This document shows positions 14,664-19,854 of a DNA stretch of 19,854 bases, one piece after another; the stretch's first letter is position 1; each line of letters opens with the position of its first letter. The stretch comes from AC-32 sp036522595. GTDB lineage: Bacteria > Actinomycetota > Thermoleophilia > Gaiellales > Gaiellaceae. The position numbers were made by a program, and so were the translations under genes. The notes under the pieces were generated by a model, which was not told the DNA's origin, did no database searches, and worked only from the letters and a program-made list of their open reading frames with translations. The stretch is taken from NCBI GenBank assembly GCA_036522595.1, contig DATDFL010000103.1, positions 1-19,854 on the forward strand. Direction: 5' to 3'.

Positions 14664-16207
14664 TGCCACGCGCGACCTCGGCGGGCGAGCTCCGCCCCGT
14701 CAACCCGGCGACGCTCGAGCCGGTCGGGTCAGTGCCGGTCTCCAAGCCGGAGGAGGTTGCCGCGGCCGTCGCCGATGCGCGGGTCGCCGCGGAGCGCTGG
14801 GCGGAGAGCTCGTTCGCCGAGCGGCGCACGCTGCTCGGGCGGGTCGCCGAGAAGGCGCTGGACCACGCGGACGAAATCGCGAAGACGGTCACCGCCGAGA
14901 CCGGGAAGCCGCTCGTCGAGTCCTTCACGGCGGAGCTCTTCGTCGCGCTCGACAACCTGATCTGGGCGGCCTCGAACGTGGAGCGCGTGCTTCGGCCCGA
15001 GCGGCTCCGGTATCCGCAGCCGCATCTGCGGCACAAGCGCGGCTGGCTGCTCTACGAGCCGCTCGGCGTGGTCGCGGTGATCTCGCCGTGGAACTTTCCG
15101 TTCGGGATCCCGTTCACGCAGGCGGCCTTCGCCGTCGCGGCCGGTAACGCAGTCGTGGTCAAGCCCTCGGAGCTGACGCCCCTCTCGGGCGCGTGGGTCG
15201 AGCGGCTCTTCCCGAACGGCCTCGTGCGGGTCGTCCAGGGCGGGGGTGAGGTCGGCGAGGCGCTCGTGTGCGCGCCGGGGACGGCGAAGGTGGTCTTCAC
15301 GGGATCCGGCGAGACGGGGCGGCGCGTTGCTTCGCTGGCCGCCGAGCGCCTGCGGCCCGTGACGCTGGAGCTCGGCGGCAAGGATCCGATGCTCGTCTTC
15401 GAGGACGCGGATCTCGACCGGGCGGTGGCCGGGGCGCTCTGGGGCGCGTTCGCGAATTGCGGCCAGGTCTGCTCCGGCGTGGAGCGGATCTACGTGGCGC
15501 GGCCCTTGCACGAGGCGTTCGTCGAAGAGCTCGTGCGGCGGGCCCGGGAGCTGCGGGTCGGCGTCGACATGGGCCCGCTGATCACCGAGGACGCGCGGGC
15601 TCGTGTCGAGGAGCTCGTCGAGGACGCCCACGCGGACGTGCGCTCCGGCGGTTCGCGGCCGGACGTCGGCCTACCGGGCTGGTTCTACGAGCCGACGATT
15701 CTCACGGGTGTTCGCTCTGGGGCGCGCATCGAGCAGGAGGAGATCTTCGGGCCGGTCGTCACGGTCGCGTCGTTCGGCGACGAGAACGAGGCGCTGCGGC
15801 TCGCGAACGGATCGAGCTTCGGCCTCGGCGCGAGCGTCTGGACGCGCGATCTCGAGCGCGCTCGACGGGTCACCCGGGGGCTCGAGGCCGGCTCGGTCTG
15901 GACGAACGACGTCTCCTACTCGTATGGCACCGGCCAGGCCTCCTGGGGCGGGACGAAGGAGTCGGGCTACGGCCGCACACACTCGAAGCACGGGCTCTAC
16001 GAGCTCTCGCGCGTGAAATTCGCCGATCTCGACCGCGGCCGCGTGCCGGTGCCGTGGTGGTTTCCCTACGACGAGGGTGTCCTGGACGGCTTCCGCGGCA
16101 TGGCCGGAGTGCTTTACGGCGACGGGCCTGCGCGGCGGCTGGGCGCGGCCTGGCAGCACCGCCGCGGCCTGTTCGCGCTCGCACGGCGGTACCTTTCCCG
16201 TCTGTGA
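14663..16207 (+). CDS. NAD(P)-dependent aldehyde dehydrogenase with C-terminal extension
   Basis: This enzyme oxidises an aldehyde to the acid in the cytoplasm. It has 514 residues. Seen: PWNFPFG with Asn144, the nucleotide-loop region FTGSGETGRRV, general base Glu236 (LELGGKDP), catalytic Cys270 (GQVCSG), and EEIFGPVV near the C-terminus. The active site is complete. The substrate is not readable; succinate semialdehyde-type and aryl or fatty aldehyde enzymes look alike. About 50 residues past the usual end (from about 463) are basic and amphipathic (WWFPYDEG to the Arg/Leu-rich tail) and may touch the membrane. Start ATG 14663 overlaps the cyclase stop and has GGGAG four bases before it. 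The reading frame is open further upstream inside the cyclase gene, but that part lacks ALDH character. Confidence 0.9.
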   Translation: MPRATSAGELRPVNPATLEPVGSVPVSKPEEVAAAVADARVAAERWAESSFAERRTLLGRVAEKALDHADEIAKTVTAETGKPLVESFTAELFVALDNLIWAASNVERVLRPERLRYPQPHLRHKRGWLLYEPLGVVAVISPWNFPFGIPFTQAAFAVAAGNAVVVKPSELTPLSGAWVERLFPNGLVRVVQGGGEVGEALVCAPGTAKVVFTGSGETGRRVASLAAERLRPVTLELGGKDPMLVFEDADLDRAVAGALWGAFANCGQVCSGVERIYVARPLHEAFVEELVRRARELRVGVDMGPLITEDARARVEELVEDAHADVRSGGSRPDVGLPGWFYEPTILTGVRSGARIEQEEIFGPVVTVASFGDENEALRLANGSSFGLGASVWTRDLERARRVTRGLEAGSVWTNDVSYSYGTGQASWGGTKESGYGRTHSKHGLYELSRVKFADLDRGRVPVPWWFPYDEGVLDGFRGMAGVLYGDGPARRLGAAWQHRRGLFALARRYLSRL

Positions 16208-16644
16208 GCGACCTTTCGCACGTTGACGAGAGCGGCGCGGTCCGGATGGTCGACGTGGGCGCGAAGCCGGTTCAGCGGCGGCGGGCCCGCGCTCAGGCTG
16301 TCGTGCGCATGGCGCCGGAGACCGCTGTGCGGCTGGCCGAGCTGCCGAAGGGCGATGCGCTCGCGGCTGCGCGGCTCGCCGGGATCATGGCCGCGAAGCG
16401 GACGAGCGAGCTGATTCCACTCTGCCATCCGCTGTCGCTGACGCACATCGCGGTCGAGCTCGAGGTTGGGGACGACTCGGTCGAGATCGTCGCCTCCGCG
16501 GAGACGGCTGCGCAGACCGGGGTCGAAATGGAGGCCCTTGTCGCGGCCACGGTCGCGGCACTGACCGTCTACGACATGGCGAAGGGCGTCGACTCCGGGA
16601 TGGAGATCGGCGAGGTGCGGTTGCTCGAGAAGGTGAAGGAGTGA
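16204..16644 (+). CDS. moaC: Cyclic pyranopterin monophosphate synthase MoaC
   Basis: MoaC converts the MoaA product into cyclic pyranopterin monophosphate, an early molybdenum-cofactor step in the cytoplasm. The protein has 146 residues, slightly shorter than E. coli MoaC. Landmarks: VRMVDVGAKPVQRRRARA at the N-terminus, AAKRTSELIPLCHPL with Lys65, TGVEMEALVA, and YDMAKGVD with Asp124 and Lys127. Lys65, Asp124 and Lys127 match the catalytic Lys51, Asp128 and Lys131 of the E. coli enzyme. GTG at 16204 overlaps the aldehyde dehydrogenase stop as GTGA. No Shine-Dalgarno sequence precedes it. TACCTT (16190-16195) eight bases upstream might be an internal leaderless promoter. MoaB/Mog follows with another GTGA overlap. 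Confidence 0.95.
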   Translation: MSDLSHVDESGAVRMVDVGAKPVQRRRARAQAVVRMAPETAVRLAELPKGDALAAARLAGIMAAKRTSELIPLCHPLSLTHIAVELEVGDDSVEIVASAETAAQTGVEMEALVAATVAALTVYDMAKGVDSGMEIGEVRLLEKVKE

Positions 16645-17120
16645 AGGCCGCGGTCATCACGGTCTCGGACGGAGTGTCGGAGGGGACGCGCCAGGACGAG
16701 AGCGGCGATCTGCTCGCCGGGTTGCTCGGCGAGGATGGCTACGAGGTAGAGCGGCGGGTCGTGCCGGACGACCGAGATGCGATCGCCGACGCCATCGTCG
16801 AGGCGGCCGAGGAGGCCGTCGTCGTCCTGACCACAGGCGGGACGGGACTCGGGCCGCGCGACGTGACTCCCGAGGCGACCCTGGAGGTGCTGGAGCGGCA
16901 GGCCCCGGGGATCTCCGAGGCGCTGCGGGCCGACTCGCTCGCGAAGACGCCGCACGCGCTGCTCTCGCGCGGGGTGGCCGGCGTGCGAGGCCGTGCGCTG
17001 GTCGTCAACCTCCCCGGCTCGCCGGGCGGCTGCCGCGACGGGTTCGCCGTGCTGCACCCGGCCCTGGCGCACGCGGTTTCGCTTTTGGCGGGCGAGCCCA
17101 CAGCGCACAAGCAGACGTGA
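16641..17120 (+). CDS. moaB: Molybdopterin adenylyltransferase-type protein MoaB/Mog
   Basis: This family binds molybdopterin; Mog-type members adenylylate it to prepare metal insertion. It has 159 residues, a single MoCF-binding domain. Seen: AVITVSDGVSEGTRQDESG, VVPDDRDAI with Asp44, VVLTTGGTGLGPRDVTPEAT with Asp74, and VVNLPGSPGG. Asp44 and Asp74 correspond to the conserved functional aspartates of E. coli MogA, which favours an active adenylyltransferase. MoaB and Mog are hard to tell apart from sequence alone. GTG at 16641 overlaps the moaC stop (GTGA). With moaC it supplies two cofactor steps; moaA, moaD/E and moeA are not in this window. Confidence 0.92.
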   Translation: MKAAVITVSDGVSEGTRQDESGDLLAGLLGEDGYEVERRVVPDDRDAIADAIVEAAEEAVVVLTTGGTGLGPRDVTPEATLEVLERQAPGISEALRADSLAKTPHALLSRGVAGVRGRALVVNLPGSPGGCRDGFAVLHPALAHAVSLLAGEPTAHKQT

Positions 17121-17971
17121 CCGCCTTCGCGTATCCGGCTCGATTTGCGCGGCTCGTCAAGATCGAGCACACGGTCTTCGCGCTGCCGTTCGCGTACGTG
17201 GGCGCGTTCCTGGCGGTGAACGGAGTGCCGAGCACGCACGACCTCCTCTGGATCACCGTCGCGATGGTCGGAGCGCGGTCGCTCGCGATGGGGCTCAACC
17301 GCCTGATCGACGCCGGCCTCGACGCGCGGAACCCGCGCACCGCCCGGCGCGAGCTTCCATCGGGCCTGCTCTCACCCGCGCAGGTCGCACTCTTCTGCGT
17401 CGTCTCGCTGGTCGTCTTCCTCGTGGCCGTCTACCAGCTCGATCCGCTCGTCCACTGGCTCTGGCCGATTCCGGTCGCGGGGTTCGTGATCTATCCGTAC
17501 CTGAAGCGCTGGACCTGGCTCTGCCACCTCTGGCTCGGGGCGGTCGACGGGCTCGCCCCGGTTGGCGCCTGGGCCGCGATCACCGGGACGATTCCGTGGG
17601 AGGCATGGGCCCTCGGCGGCGCGGTCGGGCTCTGGGTCGCTGGGTTCGATTTCTTCTACGCGCTGCTCGACCTGGAAATCGATTGCGCCCAGGGGCTCGA
17701 GTCGATCGCCGTGCGCTTCGGCGAGCGCGGCGCCTTCCTCGCGGCGCGCGCGTTCCACTTGGGCACGGTCGCGCTGCTCGTCGCGGCGGGCCTCGGGCTC
17801 GACGTCGGGGTTCTCTACTGGCTCGGTGTGGCTGTCGTGGCCGCGCTGCTCGCCTACGAGCACTCGCTCGTACGGCCGGGAGACCTGCGCCGGCTGGACA
17901 CCGCGTTCTTCACGATGAACGGCGTCATCTCGGTCGCGTTCTTCCTCTTCGTGCTTGTGGACGTGCTGTGA
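17117..17971 (+). CDS. ubiA: UbiA-family prenyltransferase (quinone biosynthesis)
   Basis: UbiA-type enzymes attach a polyprenyl chain to an aromatic acid inside the membrane. The protein has 284 residues with eight or nine hydrophobic helices. Both Asp-rich motifs are present: NRLIDAGLD (Asn61, Asp65, Asp69) and LLDLEIDCAQGLESI (Asp185, Asp189). The second motif and the following AVRFG resemble 4-hydroxybenzoate prenyltransferase and the MqnP branch that serves menaquinone through futalosine. In an actinobacterium the latter is more likely, but this is inference. GTG at 17117 overlaps the moaB stop (GTGA). It is followed, again by GTGA, by a methyltransferase that could act on the same quinone. 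Confidence 0.88.
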   Translation: MTAFAYPARFARLVKIEHTVFALPFAYVGAFLAVNGVPSTHDLLWITVAMVGARSLAMGLNRLIDAGLDARNPRTARRELPSGLLSPAQVALFCVVSLVVFLVAVYQLDPLVHWLWPIPVAGFVIYPYLKRWTWLCHLWLGAVDGLAPVGAWAAITGTIPWEAWALGGAVGLWVAGFDFFYALLDLEIDCAQGLESIAVRFGERGAFLAARAFHLGTVALLVAAGLGLDVGVLYWLGVAVVAALLAYEHSLVRPGDLRRLDTAFFTMNGVISVAFFLFVLVDVL

Positions 17972-18672
17972 GCCGGATCTACTCCGAGGAGGCGGAGCTC
18001 TACGACATCGCTTTCGACTGGGATCTCTCCGACGAGGCTGCGTGGCTCGTCGAGCGGCTGGGGCCCGAGTGTCGGAGCGTGCTCGAGCCCGGCTGCGGCT
18101 CGGGACGAATGCTTGCGGCGCTCGCCGCGCAGGGCCTCGAGGTCGTCGGGATCGACACCTCCGAGGAGATGCTCCGGCTCGCGCGCGCCCGCGGCTGTGA
18201 GGCCGTCCACGCGGACATGACGAACTTCGATCTCGGCCGGCGCTTCGGCGGGGCGGTCAGCGTCGTCAGCACGGTCGGGGTACTCGGCGTCGATCGGCTC
18301 GGTCCTCACCTGGCGGCGACGGCGCGCCACCTCGAACCTGGCGCCAGGTACCTCGTTCAACAGGGCGTGTTCGCGGGCGACGGGGAGCTCTGGCGCTCGG
18401 AGTGGGAGGCCGAGCGCGGCGACACGAAGCTGCACGTCGTCTGGGAGGCGCTCGACCGGGAGCGGTCGCGGTCGCGGATGGCGATCCTCGCCGGTCCGCG
18501 CACCGGCGAGGTCGTCGAGGAGGTGCACGTCGCCGCGTACTGGACGGTGAAGGCCTGGCGCGACGTGATTGCCGCATCGCCGTTCACGCAGGTGGCCTGC
18601 TACGACGAAGAGGCCGAGGTCGAGCTCGACAACGGCGGCAGCCTCCTCTGGCACGAGCTGGCGGCACCGTGA
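17968..18672 (+). CDS. Class I SAM-dependent methyltransferase
   Basis: The gene encodes a 234-residue methyltransferase. SAM-binding motif I VLEPGCGSGRML (about 38-49), an acidic end of strand two (VVGIDTSEEML), and HADMTNF (motif II-like) are clear. Conserved post-motif strands include GARYLVQQGV. No membrane segment is visible. It overlaps ubiA and precedes ccmA, both with GTGA, so it may methylate a quinone intermediate. It does not show a clear UbiE/MenG signature, so the substrate is open. GTG at 17968 has no Shine-Dalgarno sequence and relies on coupling. Confidence 0.85.
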   Translation: MSRIYSEEAELYDIAFDWDLSDEAAWLVERLGPECRSVLEPGCGSGRMLAALAAQGLEVVGIDTSEEMLRLARARGCEAVHADMTNFDLGRRFGGAVSVVSTVGVLGVDRLGPHLAATARHLEPGARYLVQQGVFAGDGELWRSEWEAERGDTKLHVVWEALDRERSRSRMAILAGPRTGEVVEEVHVAAYWTVKAWRDVIAASPFTQVACYDEEAEVELDNGGSLLWHELAAP

Positions 18673-19253
18673 TCGCGGCGCGCGACCTCTCGAAGCGGTA
18701 CGGCTTCAAGCACGTGCTCGAGGGGCTGACCTTCGACCTCGAGCGCGGTGGGTTTCTCGTCGTGACCGGTCCGAACGGGGCAGGGAAGACGACGCTGCTC
18801 CGCATGTGCGCGGGGCTGGCGATTCCCAGCGCGGGGACGCTCGAGGTCGAGCCGGATCGCAGCCGCATTGGATTCCTCGGCCACGAGCCGCTGGTCTACC
18901 TCGAGCTGACGGCGCTCGAGAACCTCGACCTCTACGGGCGGCTCTACCGCGTCCCCGAACGGCGCGAGCGGATCGGGATGCTGCTCGAGCGGTTCGGGCT
19001 CTGGGAGCAGCGTCGCGAGCGGGCATCGGCGCTCTCGCGCGGCCAGCTCCAGCGGCTCGCGCTCTGCCGCGCGCTGCTGCACAAGCCCGAGCTCCTGATC
19101 CTCGACGAGCCGTTCTCGGGCCTCGACTCGGACGGCGCGGAGCTCCTCGACCGCGAGCTGGCCGGGATGCGCGGGCAACGGACGCTCCTCGTCTCCACGC
19201 ACGACCCTGAGCGCGTCGCTCCCCTTGCCAGCGGGAGCCTCGCTCTTGCGTAG
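18669..19253 (+). CDS. ccmA: Haem exporter ATP-binding protein CcmA
   Basis: This is the ABC ATPase of the CcmAB complex, which powers cytochrome c maturation system I by releasing the haem chaperone. It has 194 residues, short like other CcmA proteins. Walker A is GPNGAGKTT (Lys40), signature LSRGQLQRL (from 122), Walker B LLILDEPFSGLD (Asp146, Glu147), and switch His in STHD. It has no fused membrane part. GTG at 18669 overlaps the methyltransferase stop. The next gene encodes a CcmB-like permease starting eight bases before the ccmA stop, which supports CcmA over a generic ABC ATPase. Confidence 0.9.
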   Translation: MIAARDLSKRYGFKHVLEGLTFDLERGGFLVVTGPNGAGKTTLLRMCAGLAIPSAGTLEVEPDRSRIGFLGHEPLVYLELTALENLDLYGRLYRVPERRERIGMLLERFGLWEQRRERASALSRGQLQRLALCRALLHKPELLILDEPFSGLDSDGAELLDRELAGMRGQRTLLVSTHDPERVAPLASGSLALA

Positions 19254-19854
19254 GTATTTCGGAGACGCCGCGGTGCTGGCCCGCAAGGACCTGCGGCTGG
19301 AGCTACGGGCCCGCGACACGCTCCCGGCGATGCTGCTCTTCGTGCTCGCGATCTTCGCGGTCTTCCACTTCGCCCTCCCGGCCGGCTCCTCGCGCCTCGC
19401 CGAGCTCGGCCTCCTCTGGGTCGCGATCGTCTTCACCGCGCTGCTCGGCCTCGGCCGCGCGTTCGTTGCGGAGCGGGAGCAGGGCCTGCTCGATGCGCTG
19501 GTGCTCGCGCCGTGCGACCGCAGCGCCATCTGGCTCGCGAAAGGCATCGCGACCTTCGCCTTCCTGGCGGTTGCGGAGATCGTCGCGCTCCCGGCCTTTG
19601 CCCTCTTCTTCCGGCCGATCGGCTGGTCGACGGTCGCCGGGGTCGTCCTGGCCGACCTCGGCATTTGCGCGGTCGGGACGCTGCTCTCCGCAATGGCCGC
19701 GGCAGGCCGCGCGCGGGAGCTGCTGATGCCGCTGCTCTTCCTGCCGCTCGCGCTCCCGATCGTGATCGGCGGGGTCGGCGCAAGCGTCGCCCACGGATCC
19801 GGGAAGTACCTCGGTTTCCTCGCGCTCTACGACGCGATCTTCGCGCTGCTCGCC
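19246..19854 (+). CDS. ccmB: Haem exporter permease CcmB, 3' end beyond window
   Basis: CcmB is the membrane partner of CcmA in cytochrome c maturation. The visible 203 residues are most of the usual length of about 220. The N-terminus has the family feature of a short basic helix, VLARKDLRLELRARDTLPAM, then about six hydrophobic segments. The loop FVAEREQGLLDALVLAPCDRSAIWLAKG is the characteristic ATPase-contact region. Start: TTG at 19246 (overlapping ccmA by eight bases), with GGGAG about nine bases upstream. No earlier start fits the conserved N-terminus. The frame stays open to the right edge. Confidence 0.9.
   Translation, partial: MRRYFGDAAVLARKDLRLELRARDTLPAMLLFVLAIFAVFHFALPAGSSRLAELGLLWVAIVFTALLGLGRAFVAEREQGLLDALVLAPCDRSAIWLAKGIATFAFLAVAEIVALPAFALFFRPIGWSTVAGVVLADLGICAVGTLLSAMAAAGRARELLMPLLFLPLALPIVIGGVGASVAHGSGKYLGFLALYDAIFALLA

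Noticed and set aside
15268..16203. Upstream extension of the moaC frame
   Set aside because: The frame is open for over 900 bases inside the ALDH gene only because of base composition; MoaC homology starts at GTG 16204.
1..19854. tRNA, rRNA, CRISPR arrays, insertion sequences, attachment sites
   Set aside because: No cloverleaf, rRNA core sequence, spaced direct repeats, transposase or integrase motif was noticed on reading both strands. Codon style is uniform across the window, giving no sign of recent transfer.

Overview
The window is a gene-dense stretch of a very G+C-rich bacterial chromosome. Codon third positions are almost all G or C, GTG starts are frequent, and stop/start overlaps are common. 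The gene content suggests an Actinomycetota member, and within it I favour the Thermoleophilia (Gaiellales/Solirubrobacterales type). The clues are a GHRTTY-type sortase, an actinobacterial-style HtrA, TreT plus OtsA, a zinc-ribbon/cyclase/AAA/TPR giant and menaquinone/Ccm genes. That assignment is inference from content and style only. No rRNA, tRNA, CRISPR array or mobile element was seen, and no gap reaches 100 bp.

Layout. (1) Positions 1-2373, minus strand: a multi-pass M28-fold protein whose catalytic Glu-Glu pair is replaced, followed by a sortase cut by the left edge. (2) 2424-5772, plus: an OmpR/PhoB-type response regulator, its sensor kinase and an HtrA-type PDZ serine protease, which look like an envelope-stress module. 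(3) 5853-7611, plus: an RsbW-like anti-sigma ATPase and a TreT-type trehalose synthase. (4) 7547-8794, minus: an MFS transporter whose 3' end overlaps treT. (5) 8803-9602, plus: a fluoride cassette made of a promoter, a fluoride (crcB-motif) riboswitch, the fluoride channel CrcB/FluC and a DUF190 PII-like protein. (6) 9628-11097, plus: OtsA. (7) 11133 to the right edge, plus: an unbroken chain of eight overlapping genes. These are a 1176-residue class III adenylate cyclase/AAA/TPR signalling protein, an aldehyde dehydrogenase, MoaC, MoaB/Mog, a UbiA-type prenyltransferase, a methyltransferase, CcmA and CcmB (cut by the right edge).

How the genes fit together. The left half reads as stress physiology: two-component sensing, periplasmic proteolysis, a sigma-factor switch and two independent routes toward trehalose. 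The right half reads as respiratory assembly: molybdenum cofactor steps, a quinone prenyltransferase with a methyltransferase, and the haem-handling ABC transporter of cytochrome c maturation. A probable cAMP-producing signalling ATPase sits at the head of that chain.

Two sequence-level themes recur. Several genes have a TAnnnT hexamer only 6-10 bases before the start codon and no Shine-Dalgarno sequence, which predicts leaderless mRNAs. Operon junctions repeatedly use the overlap GTGA. The best regulatory element is the fluoride riboswitch, whose aptamer 3' strand can pair either inside the aptamer or with the crcB ribosome-binding site.
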